Shown here piece by piece: positions 18,767 through 26,505 of a DNA stretch of 64,000 bases. A model generated the notes under the pieces. It was not told the DNA's origin. It saw nothing but the letters and a program-made list of their open reading frames with translations, and searched no databases. The stretch spans positions 1,630,722-1,694,721 of the forward strand of contig NZ_CP049865.1 in the NCBI RefSeq assembly GCF_011393335.1, in the 5' to 3' direction. A program made the translations under genes and the position numbers. The stretch is from Propioniciclava coleopterorum (GTDB lineage: Bacteria; Actinomycetota; Actinomycetes; Propionibacteriales; Propionibacteriaceae). Position 1 is the stretch's first letter, and every line of letters starts with the position of its first letter.

Positions 18767-19312
18767 TCACCGTGTGGTTGCGTCCAGTTCTTGTACGCAC
18801 TGCACGCACACTTCGGCGCAGGAGCGCACGGTGTTTCCATTGACCACGATGCGGTATCCGACCCGCTCGATCCGGGCGGCCATGAGCCGCGCGAAGATGC
18901 GCTGGTTACGCTGCGAGTCGGTAAGTTCTCCGCGCCTATGCATGATTGCGTTCCGGGCTTCATAAAAGCCTCTCATGAGTGTGAACGATGGGCAAGTACC
19001 CATGTCCTCTATGTCTGCATTGAAAGTGACCTTCCATGCCCGAGGCTTGTCACCCCAGGTCTTGATCTTCATGGGATTGCAGCCGGCCGCCAAGAGCATC
19101 TGCTCAGCGTAGTGCTCGACGATGCCCGCAATGTTCGCCACGGCCAACTGTGTCGCACGGTCTCCGTAACCCGAATTCCTACCGCCAAATCGGCCCACCG
19201 CGGTGGTCTTCACCGACTCTGCGCGAGTTGCGAGATAGTCCCGAGCGATTATGTGGATGTCGCCCACCGCCTCCTCCGCGAATTCGCTCAGTTCTCGCAG
19301 GGGGTCAGGCAT
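18767..19312 (-). CDS. HEPN-like protein coupled to reverse transcriptase
   Basis: 181 residues, not assigned to a named family. The segment FYEARNAIMHRRGEL carries R-N-x3-H (Arg120, Asn121, His125), the catalytic signature of HEPN ribonucleases and of the HEPN domains of abortive-infection proteins; the rest is predicted mostly helical, as in HEPN bundles. ATG 19312 overlaps the RT stop by 8 bp, so it is translationally coupled; longer frames start inside the RT gene. Third-position GC is lower than in the conjugation genes, suggesting separate acquisition. Infer an RNA-cutting effector or regulatory partner of the RT. Confidence 0.65.
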   Translation of the reverse strand: MPDPLRELSEFAEEAVGDIHIIARDYLATRAESVKTTAVGRFGGRNSGYGDRATQLAVANIAGIVEHYAEQMLLAAGCNPMKIKTWGDKPRAWKVTFNADIEDMGTCPSFTLMRGFYEARNAIMHRRGELTDSQRNQRIFARLMAARIERVGYRIVVNGNTVRSCAEVCVQCVQELDATTR

Positions 19313-20921
19313 CCTTCCGTCCCAACTCAAACGCCCACTTGATCCAATCATCTTCGACAAGAAGCGTCGCGGCTGCGGTGTCATCGGCAGGCGCTATTGC
19401 GCCGATAGCGCGAGCCACGAACGGACGTCCGGTATCGGTCATGGACTCATAGACCTGCATCAATCCCTTCACATCGGCGAGGCCCTTCTGTGCAACCGTG
19501 AACGCAATTCCAGCGATCACTGGCTCGGGACATGACGGATTGCCCCAGACCGATTCGAGCCAGCGTCGCTGGGAGGACCCCTCGGCGTAAGACCCGTCGA
19601 CGGCCCGGAGGGCTGGGGCCACCCACCAAGCTTGCCAGGGTGTTAGGTACGGGTTCTCATTCAAGAAGTCCTCGAACCAGGCAATCGTCGCGACCGCGTC
19701 CGTCGTCTTGCCTAGATACTTCGCCACCAGCGGCGTGAGGTTCTGTTCCGTTCGGAGGATCTGACCGCACGCAGTCAGCAGTTGTTCATCGGTTTCCTTC
19801 CCTCGCAGCACAGACAGCGCCCAACGCAGCAGATCGGTGAGCGCCAGTCTCTTTTCCTGCTCCTTCTGGGTTAGCGTCTGTTCTGGGCTGGGAGATAGCA
19901 TCTTCTCCTGAAGGCCGAGCCACTCGGCCACAACGTTTCGCGCTGCTCCGTCTGCCACGTCGTCCTCCGCCGGCTCGATAATGATCAGGTCGTAAGGAGT
20001 AATCACCACCTCGGTCAAGTCGACCTCGACCTCCTCGGAAATCTCTCGCAGCATCTCCTCTCTGCGGCTGGATACCGCCTTGTACGTCCCGCCCTTACGG
20101 ATTACGGTCTTGAGGTCGTTGAGGGCGAGTCCCACGTCGCGGCACGCGCGTTCAAGGGCGTCAACGGCATTCAATGCGGCGCTCCATGAATCCACGGCGA
20201 TTCGGAAATCGTCGTTGTATCGCCAAACCGTGAGTCCCTGTCGGAGGAGCCGTCGTTCGACGATGGACAGATATGCGTCAGCCAGCACGTCAGAGGACTC
20301 GGACTGCTGCGGCAGCCCGAACGATCTACCCATCAGACCGGCGAGCAGATCGGTCAAAGCCTCGACTGCATCGGCGTCGCCTGTTCGCGCAAGAACCTCG
20401 CGAGCCAGTATCCCGTGGTCGATGTACTCATAGCACGCAGTCACGTCAGATGACACAACATACTGAGGTGGCGAGATTAATCCCAAGGGCGCTTGGAGAA
20501 ACTTTTCATACGCCCCTGATGAGCGATCCGGCTTGGGAAGAACATCAGTCCACCTGCGCACGAGTGAGCGGTATAGCACACGGTCCCGCACTGACAGTTC
20601 TGCCACCGGCCGCACCCCATGGCCACTCTTTCTTACAGTCACGATCTGACCTGGTATCGGCACGAACTCCCCCATACTACGGCGGCGGGCCCAATCAGCT
20701 GCACCCGCATGGATGAGAAGCCCCTCCATGCCTGGGTCTTCCGGGATAAGCCCACGACTGGCCCAGAACTCACACTGCAGCGCGTCGTCGAGTAGTTCAA
20801 CGGTTAGCAGGCCGGGCGCGATCCTCATGCAGTGATCACACCACACAAGTCGGTTGAACAGGTCGAGTTCTGGACCCTCCATCTGCCGCCCGGTGTGCTG
20901 ATCGAAGGCATCTGCGGACAT
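19305..20921 (-). CDS. Reverse transcriptase, UG/Abi-like (putative defence RT)
   Basis: 538 residues. RT palm motifs are clear: motif A VVSSDVTACYEYIDHGIL (Asp159), motif B FGLPQQSESSDVLADAYL (about 201-218), motif C YNDD (235-238), motif D GLALNDLKTVIRKGG. The N-terminal GHGVRPVAELSVRDRVLYRS is a finger region. No maturase or Cas1 domain and no group II intron features are seen. Residues about 330-538 form a helical, repeat-like C-terminus similar in style to the alpha-repeat regions of Abi and UG RTs. ATG 20921 is preferred (AGAGG upstream); ATG 20882 is possible. With the coupled HEPN-like gene this looks like an antiphage cassette. Family-level RT call is firm, subgroup is not. Confidence 0.85.
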   Translation of the reverse strand: MSADAFDQHTGRQMEGPELDLFNRLVWCDHCMRIAPGLLTVELLDDALQCEFWASRGLIPEDPGMEGLLIHAGAADWARRRSMGEFVPIPGQIVTVRKSGHGVRPVAELSVRDRVLYRSLVRRWTDVLPKPDRSSGAYEKFLQAPLGLISPPQYVVSSDVTACYEYIDHGILAREVLARTGDADAVEALTDLLAGLMGRSFGLPQQSESSDVLADAYLSIVERRLLRQGLTVWRYNDDFRIAVDSWSAALNAVDALERACRDVGLALNDLKTVIRKGGTYKAVSSRREEMLREISEEVEVDLTEVVITPYDLIIIEPAEDDVADGAARNVVAEWLGLQEKMLSPSPEQTLTQKEQEKRLALTDLLRWALSVLRGKETDEQLLTACGQILRTEQNLTPLVAKYLGKTTDAVATIAWFEDFLNENPYLTPWQAWWVAPALRAVDGSYAEGSSQRRWLESVWGNPSCPEPVIAGIAFTVAQKGLADVKGLMQVYESMTDTGRPFVARAIGAIAPADDTAAATLLVEDDWIKWAFELGRKDA

Positions 20922-20972
20922 CCGCCTCTGGGCATGTCCGCGAGATTGCGCGCAATAAGGCTGGGCGGAACG

Positions 20973-21376
20973 ATGAACCCTCGAACACCTTGGCGGCGCG
21001 AGGAGCTTGCGCTGTTGGACTCGTGGTCCGGCATGGCCGCCGTGCTCGCACAGCTGCTTGGACGCTCGGTTCAGGCCATCCGCAATCAGATAAATAAAGC
21101 AGCGGGCGTACGCCCAAGGGAGGGGGGCGCGACTGGCGCACTTCCGCGGGCGCATCCAACGGGAGCAGCTCAATGCTGACGCCCGGGGCAGGGCAGCGGC
21201 AGCGCGAGCGGCCGCTACAAGTTTGGTCCGTCTGGGCCCGAAGAGGACGCAGTCGTCCTGCGAGTCGACCTTTCGATCGAACCGTCGCCACCAAGATCGG
21301 CCGGACGCCCGACTCGGTCTGCAATCGGCGTCGACTGCTGCTCAGCCGGGTGGATCCCGGTGGTGAACGGACCTGA
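20973..21376 (+). pseudogene. Decayed paralogue of the SANT-like DNA-binding gene
   Basis: The start MNPRTPWRREELALLDSWSG matches the N-terminus of the intact gene at 17407-17814. Later blocks matching that gene occur in other frames: a QLNADARGRAAAARAAATS-like linker, then GPEEDAVVLRVDLS, then TVATKIGRTPDSVCNRRR. At least two frameshifts separate them. Lies divergent from the RT, with 51 bp between the starts, so it may once have been the RT cassette's regulator. Confidence 0.55.
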
Positions 21377-22010
21377 CCGAGGTCACAGTTGGTCTCGTCG
21401 GTGAACAGGTAGACGGTGCCAGCCGTCTGGTCGTTTGCCTTCGCGATGCGGCCGTTCCTCAGCGGCCATAGGTTCGGTGCTCTCCGGCTGCTGCGCCCGA
21501 GGTCGGACTCGGACATCTCCTGTCGGACAGCCCAGGGCTGGGGTAGTCGGTCACCAACAACGCGGTCACAACGCTCCTCGCTGTACGGAGGCGCACCGTT
21601 GTGCCGTCCATGGACCCAGGTTCACCAAAGTAGGCGCTGCGGCCGTGGGGAGAGTCGGGACCCCGGGGACCTTCCCTGCGGCGATGTCCGACGATTGTCC
21701 CCTTTGTCGCCGACCATTGTGCCCGATAACGGACGGCGGCTTTTCGTGACCTCTGGTTGTCCGCAGAATCTGCCGCTCGCGGGGACATGGAAGGTGACAC
21801 CCCTCAGTTCCCTGGGCGTCCAGCCCGACTTGGGGGACATGGGGGGACATCGCAGGGACATCCTCTGACAAGGGGGAACAACTCTCCGCGTCAAGGGGGC
21901 AGCCCGATTCTGTGGATGGAAATGCCGGTAGCACCGGTTCTGGGGACAACTCGTGGTACATCGATTTGATCCCTTTTCGTTGTGTTCATCCGCAACGGAA
22001 AGGTCTGATC
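21377..22010. other. 630-bp non-coding region with GGGACAT repeats
   Basis: No frame here shows coding character. Repeated G-rich motifs occupy its second half (separate entry). It lies directly upstream of the first gene of the conjugation region and probably contains regulatory or replication/transfer sites. Confidence 0.6.
21781..21948 (+). repeat. Cluster of GGGGACAT-type direct repeats
   Basis: G3-6 followed by ACA(T) occurs at 21781-21788, 21832-21840, 21841-21850, 21855-21861 and 21942-21948, with GGGGGAACA at 21872-21880. Two copies are directly adjacent and a third follows after four bases, roughly helical spacing. An inverted copy TGTCCCC lies at 21697-21703. Candidate iterons or binding sites of an element regulator. 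Confidence 0.5.
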
Positions 22011-22793
22011 ATGAGCGTCGAATCCGAATTGGGTCTCGTCAGCAACCTGGAATCAACGATCGTCGCAGCGTGGCCGTCTTGGTCGATCGCCCAGCCCGTC
22101 CTCAACTTGGTGGACGACCCCCGCCGGCTGCGGGAGTGGCTGCAGGAAGCGGACCCCGCAGACGCCGACGACGTGGTGTACGGGATCGCCTGGTTGGCCT
22201 CGACCGAGGGTGGTCGCGACTGCGAGGCCGCGCAGACGTTGGCGTGGCTGCTGGTGCCCGGATCCGCTTTCCTTGCCAGCCGACTGCGGACCCTGTCGGT
22301 CGACATCGACCATGTGGTCGCCGCCGAACTGTGGCTGCTGGTGTGCACGTTCCCGCTGCAACGCCGCAAGGTGATCAGCAACCTGATGTGGGACCTGCGC
22401 GCCAACGTGTTGGCCGCCTGCGAAGCCCCCGCGACCCTGCAACGCAAAGACCCCACCTGGTACGCCACGGTCGCTTTCGCCGACAGCGACCTGATGGCCG
22501 CGATCGTCGACGAGCCTGACCCCTCGTCCTTCGACGAGTTGGTGGGCGTCCTGGACTGGGCGTGCGACCACCACGTCATCGCGGCCGCGGACCGGGAGCT
22601 GGTGCTGATGCTGGTGGAGGCCTCCCAGCATCTACGACTGCGGCAGACCCCCAGTCATGGCCTGCTCGGCAATGACGCGACCACCACCGTCGCCGCCTTG
22701 CTCGGCGTGTGCGACCGCACGGTCCGTCGCCGCTTCCGCCGCACGATTCGCGCCCTGACCGAGGCGGCACCCGCCTACACCCGTGCCGCCTGA
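22011..22793 (+). CDS. Putative HTH regulatory protein of the mobile element
   Basis: 260-residue soluble protein, not recognised by family. It ends with an HTH-like segment (TTVAALLGVCDRTVRRRFRR) resembling sigma-region-4 or invertase-type DNA-binding helices; the N-terminal 200 residues are helical. ATG 22011 is chosen for GGAAAGG 7 bp upstream. It precedes the T4SS operon, so it is a candidate regulator of transfer genes, possibly acting on the 41-bp elements found nearby. Confidence 0.5.
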   Translation: MSVESELGLVSNLESTIVAAWPSWSIAQPVLNLVDDPRRLREWLQEADPADADDVVYGIAWLASTEGGRDCEAAQTLAWLLVPGSAFLASRLRTLSVDIDHVVAAELWLLVCTFPLQRRKVISNLMWDLRANVLAACEAPATLQRKDPTWYATVAFADSDLMAAIVDEPDPSSFDELVGVLDWACDHHVIAAADRELVLMLVEASQHLRLRQTPSHGLLGNDATTTVAALLGVCDRTVRRRFRRTIRALTEAAPAYTRAA

Positions 22794-22822
22794 GGCTCCT
22801 CCGCCGGATTCCCTGCAACCAG

Positions 22823-22863
22823 GTGTCCGTGGACGGCGTCCTTTCTCACTTCTGGAGGGTGAG
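22823..22863 (+). promoter_or_regulatory. 41-bp element, copy A (upstream of T4SS operon)
   Basis: GTGTCC, 17 bases, then TCACTTCTGGAGGGTGAG. The right part includes the inverted repeat CTCAC/GTGAG (one base wider on the left). The core GTGGACGG at the left and CTGGAGGG at the right stand as direct repeats 23 bp apart. It ends 12 bp before the ATG of the 64-residue protein, so it overlaps its ribosome-binding region. Same layout at 30651, 50700 and 48533 (minus). Confidence 0.7.
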
Positions 22864-22875
22864 GTGAATGTGCAC

Positions 22876-23070
22876 ATGACCAAGGACCTGAGGGCAACAG
22901 CGCGGCTGTTCGACGTCGCCAACACCGACGAAGAGGTGATCGACAGCCTGGAGCGGCTGCTCGACACCCTGAAGCGAGCGCGACAGGCGAAGGCCGAGCT
23001 GGCCGGGCTGCCGCCGGCCGAACTACGCGCGACGTTGATGTTCCGCGCCAACCGGCGGGCGTCCCGATGA
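22876..23070 (+). CDS. Small helical protein, first gene of T4SS operon
   Basis: 64 residues, not recognised. Largely helical with charged heptads (DEEVIDSLERLLDTLKRARQ). Start ATG 22876 chosen; GTG 22864 or 22870 are in frame and closer to GGAGGG at 22854. Its stop overlaps the start of the ParA-like gene. The analogous position downstream of copy B of the 41-bp element is also occupied by a short acidic helical protein (30716). Confidence 0.55.
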   Translation: MTKDLRATARLFDVANTDEEVIDSLERLLDTLKRARQAKAELAGLPPAELRATLMFRANRRASR

Positions 23071-23912
23071 CCGCCCAGACGACCCGGCCGGTCGGGGTGG
23101 AGGAACTCCTCCGCGCTTGGCACGCCGTCCAGGACGGCGCCTTCCGTCACCCAGCCCGGCCACAGGCCGTCGCCCCGGCGGCTCCGCCACTCGCCACGGT
23201 TGGAACGCCGAAGCCCGCTGAGCGTTGGACGCCAGCGTCCGGCGAGTTGGTCGTGCCGGTCTTGGGCGCGGCGGGATCGTGCGGCGCGACCACGGTGGCG
23301 CTAGCCCTGGCGACAGTGGTCGAAGGGCGAGCGCGGGTGGTGGAGTGCGCGTCGGCGTCGACGAGTGGGCTCGCCGCCGCCAGCATGACTGAACTCGGTG
23401 TCGACGACCACGGCTGGGTCCACGGCGCCCGCGACCAAGTCCGTCTCGACCGGGCGGCCGGCGTCCGCACACACCCGGACGCCGTCCCGACACCCTCGCC
23501 GATCGACACCCCGGTCGTCACGGTCATCGACGTCGGCTGCCCAGTCGAGCGGCTCCTGGACGGGCACGACTGGCTGACCAGCCTGCTCATCGACGCAGGC
23601 TCGGTCGTGGTCGTGGCTCGGGCCACGATCCCGGGCTTGCGGCGCCTCGAGTCGACCCTGCACCTGCTGGACGCCGAGCGCACGATCGCGGCAGTCCTGG
23701 GTCAGCCGCGCCGCCGCTGGTCCCGCGCGGTGGCCCACGGTATTGGGGGTCTGACCGCGGCGTTGGTCGCCGACGGTCGCCTCGTCGAGATCCCTGAGGA
23801 CCGAACCCTCGCCCTCCACGGCCTCACCCCGGCCCCGTTGCCCGCCAGGTTGCTCACCGCCGCCGGCGTGCTGCTCTCACTGATCGAAGGGAACCCCCAC
23901 CATGCCCGCTGA
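23067..23912 (+). CDS. ParA/MinD-like P-loop ATPase, conjugation-associated
   Basis: 281 residues. Deviant Walker A GAAGSCGATTVA at 67-78 and a hydrophobic strand ending in Asp (PVVTVIDVGC) give a SIMIBI-type ATPase core; a 60-residue variable N-terminus precedes it. It resembles the ATPase-like protein (DUF6668-type) found at the head of actinobacterial T4SS clusters; that family name is from memory. Overlaps the small gene upstream and the pilin-like gene downstream (23902). A role in placement or assembly of the transfer apparatus is inference. Confidence 0.6.
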   Translation: MTAQTTRPVGVEELLRAWHAVQDGAFRHPARPQAVAPAAPPLATVGTPKPAERWTPASGELVVPVLGAAGSCGATTVALALATVVEGRARVVECASASTSGLAAASMTELGVDDHGWVHGARDQVRLDRAAGVRTHPDAVPTPSPIDTPVVTVIDVGCPVERLLDGHDWLTSLLIDAGSVVVVARATIPGLRRLESTLHLLDAERTIAAVLGQPRRRWSRAVAHGIGGLTAALVADGRLVEIPEDRTLALHGLTPAPLPARLLTAAGVLLSLIEGNPHHAR

Positions 23913-24191
23913 CTTCACCCTGCTGCTGCCGCTCGAGGTGTGCCCGGTCGCCCCGGGGACGCCCAGAAGTACATCGACCAGATCACCGGCTACGTCTTGT
24001 GGGGCGTCGGCGTCCTGTTTCTGCTGGCCATCGTCGTCGGGGTCGGCGCCATCGTGGCCGGCAGGTTGTTCTCAATGCCGCACGCCTCCCGGGTCGGGGT
24101 CATCTCCGTGGTCGTGGTGTTCGTCGCCGCGATCGCCTACCTCATCCTGCCGGGCATGCTCACCGGCCTCCTTGGCGTCGGGTGCATCTGA
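23902..24191 (+). CDS. TrbC/VirB2-like small membrane protein (pilin-like), probable frameshift
   Basis: The hydrophobic core, DAQKYIDQITGYVLWGVGVL followed by a second helix near VISVVVVFVAAIAYLILPG, has the two-helix layout of VirB2/TrbC-type subunits. The best start is ATG 23902 (AAGGGA upstream), but that frame leaves the core after about 20 codons; adding a G to the four-G run near 23957-23960 joins them into 96 residues. If no base is missing, translation would begin at GTG 23940 and give 83 residues. Followed after 1 bp by the next conjugation gene. Confidence 0.6.
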
Positions 24192-24192
24192 C

Positions 24193-24990
24193 ATGACCCA
24201 GCGCGAGATGGGCACGTGGCCCCGTTGGAAGCTGTACGTCTTGGTCGTCGCTGCCCTGATCAGCGCGATGGCCTTGTGCTTCGGTCTCGGCCTCGCCCTG
24301 TGGGCGATGATCCTCCCGGCTAGGGTCCCCCCGGCACCGGTGACCCCGGTGCCGGCCTCCGGCGAACTCCGCGGCGATGCCTGGCGCGACCAGCTCGCCG
24401 CCCAACCGATGCTGCAGGTCCCGGGGGCCGCGGCGTCCAACTCCGGGGTCTCGACGAAGTTGGCGCCGGTCCTGCTGGTCCCGGCCGCGGACGCCGTCGG
24501 CCCGGCCGGCGTGCCCACTGGGTTCCCGCACACCCCCGGGGGCGCGGTCGCCCAACTCGCCGCGATCGAGGTGACGGTCCTCGAGGCGATGAGCATCCCC
24601 ACCGCCCATGATGTTCACGCCGCCTGGTCCCTGCCCAACGGGGTGAGCCCCGCGGAGTGGGCGATGACCCGCAACGTGCAGTCGTTCCTCACCACCCTCG
24701 GCGATCAGGGCAACGCCAAGGACGACAGTGTCCTGGTCAGCGCCACCCCGGCCGCCGGACAGATCAAGGGCACTGACGGACCCGATTGGGTTCTCGCCTG
24801 CGTCCTGCTCGACGTCCGCGCCGCGGTCGCAGCCACCGCCCGGATCGGATACGGCCACTGCGAGCGCATGGGCTGGCACGAGGGCCGCTGGCAGATCGCC
24901 CCCGGCACACCACCGGCCAAGGCTCCCTCCACGTGGCCCGGCTCCGACCTCGCACTCCAAGCCGGGTGGCGCACCTGGCAGACCACCTGA
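24193..24990 (+). CDS. Membrane-anchored conjugation protein, VirB8-like position
   Basis: 265 residues with one N-terminal transmembrane helix (about 12-40: KLYVLVVAALISAMALCFGL) and a soluble extracytoplasmic domain rich in small residues, ending GWRTWQTT. Contains two cysteines (VLACVLL, GHCERMG). No named family recognised; the topology and place between the pilin-like and VirB6-like genes recall VirB8-type bitopic components. Start ATG 24193, 1 bp past the preceding TGA. Confidence 0.55.
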   Translation: MTQREMGTWPRWKLYVLVVAALISAMALCFGLGLALWAMILPARVPPAPVTPVPASGELRGDAWRDQLAAQPMLQVPGAAASNSGVSTKLAPVLLVPAADAVGPAGVPTGFPHTPGGAVAQLAAIEVTVLEAMSIPTAHDVHAAWSLPNGVSPAEWAMTRNVQSFLTTLGDQGNAKDDSVLVSATPAAGQIKGTDGPDWVLACVLLDVRAAVAATARIGYGHCERMGWHEGRWQIAPGTPPAKAPSTWPGSDLALQAGWRTWQTT

Positions 24991-24999
24991 GGTACAACC

Positions 25000-26478
25000 G
25001 TGGGTGACCTGTTGAACCCCTTCGGGGCACTTGCCTCGGCCGCCGGAAAGGTCGTCGCCGACGCGTGGACCGCCGCGATGTTGGGCCTGTGGAACGCCGG
25101 CCTGTGGCTGCTCCGACTCGCCCTCACCTTCCTGGACTTCCTGCTCACCCCGGATCTGTCTGAGGACGGGCCCGGCGCGTGGCTGTACCAAGTCATGTTC
25201 TGGATCGCCGCCGCCTTGCTCGTGATCATGCTGCTGGTCCAACTCGGGGTCGCCGTCGCCAAGCGTGACGGCCAGGGCCTCGCCCGGGTCGCGCTCGGCC
25301 TGGGCCAATTCGTGGTCGTGTGGGCCGGCTGGATCGCCTACGGCGTCACCATCGTCACTGCCGCCGGCGGCCTCACCCGCGCCCTCATGCAAGGACTGCT
25401 CAATGTCACCAGCTGGACCGCCTGGCAACCTTGGGAACCCTTCACCCCCGCCGACATCACTGACGGCACTGTGGCCACCGTTCTCGGCCTCATGGGCCTG
25501 CTGCTCTGGCTGGCCGCCATCGGCCACTTCCTGATCATGCTGGTCCGCTCCGCCGCGCTGATGGTGCTGGTGGCCACCACCCCGATCGCGGCGGCCGGCC
25601 TGGTCTCCGAAGCAGGCAGGTCTTGGTTCTGGAAGAGCCTGCGCTGGTTCCACGCGGCCGCCCTCTCCCCGGTGGTGATGGTCCTGGTACTCGGCGTCGG
25701 CGTCCAATACACCACCGGCGTCGCCAACGGCCTCACCGGCGTCCAGGGCGCCATCGGCACCGCCATCCCCGGCGTCCTGCTCATCTGCATCGCCACCATC
25801 TCCCCGCTCGCCCTGTTCAAACTGCTCGCCTTCGTCGACCCCGCCACCACATCGGGAGCCTCCCTGCGGACATCCATGGCCGCCGTGGGCGGACTCCAAG
25901 GGCTCCTCACCGGCAGCGCCGGCAGCGGTGGTGGCGGGAGGGCGGCCGCCACCGACGAGCAAGGGCGCAGTGCCGGGGAAGACAGCGCGGGGGACGCCAC
26001 CACCGGACGCTTCAACACCGCTGTCGCGGGTGGGCTCAGTCAACTGGGACCGATCGGCCAAGTAGCGTCCACCGGCTTGGGCCTGATCGCTGGCCTGGGC
26101 GCCGCCGGCGCCGCCCTCGGAGCCGACCTCACCAACCAGATGGGAGTCGGCCACAACACCTACCCGCCCGACTTCAGCCGCGCCGGACGCCGCGCCACCC
26201 ACGACCGCCAGCAGTCCAGCGACCCCGGCGGCGACCCAACCCCGAACAACACCGGAGACCCGAACGACTCGGGACCAACCCCGGACGCCGACCCACCCGT
26301 CGGCGGCGGTTCGGACGCCACCCCCTTCGCGTCCCCGTCCATCAACGGCGGCACCGGCCAGCCCCCGACCTCACCCGCCCCCGCGGCTCCCGCCGCTGGC
26401 ACCGGAGCCGCACCAGCAGGCGCCGGCGTCGCGGCCGGTCAGGTCAGCGCCAGCGAAGCCGCCGTCCTCGTCATCTGA
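25000..26478 (+). CDS. TrbL/VirB6-like polytopic T4SS protein
   Basis: 492 residues. Residues 1-290 hold seven or eight hydrophobic segments (LWNAGLWLLRLALTFLDFLL, VMFWIAAALLVIMLLVQLGV and others) including a VATTPIAAAGLVSEAG re-entrant-like loop typical of TrbL/VirB6 proteins. The last 200 residues are a low-complexity Gly/Ala/Pro/Asp-rich tail. GTG start at 25000. Expected to form part of the inner-membrane channel for DNA transfer. Confidence 0.75.
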   Translation: MGDLLNPFGALASAAGKVVADAWTAAMLGLWNAGLWLLRLALTFLDFLLTPDLSEDGPGAWLYQVMFWIAAALLVIMLLVQLGVAVAKRDGQGLARVALGLGQFVVVWAGWIAYGVTIVTAAGGLTRALMQGLLNVTSWTAWQPWEPFTPADITDGTVATVLGLMGLLLWLAAIGHFLIMLVRSAALMVLVATTPIAAAGLVSEAGRSWFWKSLRWFHAAALSPVVMVLVLGVGVQYTTGVANGLTGVQGAIGTAIPGVLLICIATISPLALFKLLAFVDPATTSGASLRTSMAAVGGLQGLLTGSAGSGGGGRAAATDEQGRSAGEDSAGDATTGRFNTAVAGGLSQLGPIGQVASTGLGLIAGLGAAGAALGADLTNQMGVGHNTYPPDFSRAGRRATHDRQQSSDPGGDPTPNNTGDPNDSGPTPDADPPVGGGSDATPFASPSINGGTGQPPTSPAPAAPAAGTGAAPAGAGVAAGQVSASEAAVLVI

Positions 26479-26505
26479 CCCCCCAACCTGGAAGGAGCAC
26501 CCCCT

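Noticed and set aside
19305-20921. Retron or group II intron RT
   Set aside because: No msr/msd-like inverted repeats are evident next to the gene, and no maturase or endonuclease domain or intron ends are visible.
24160-26202. 680-codon minus-strand frame in the T4SS cluster
   Set aside because: Antisense to transmembrane proteins with clear hydrophobic pattern; Gly/Asp/Gln-rich without domains.
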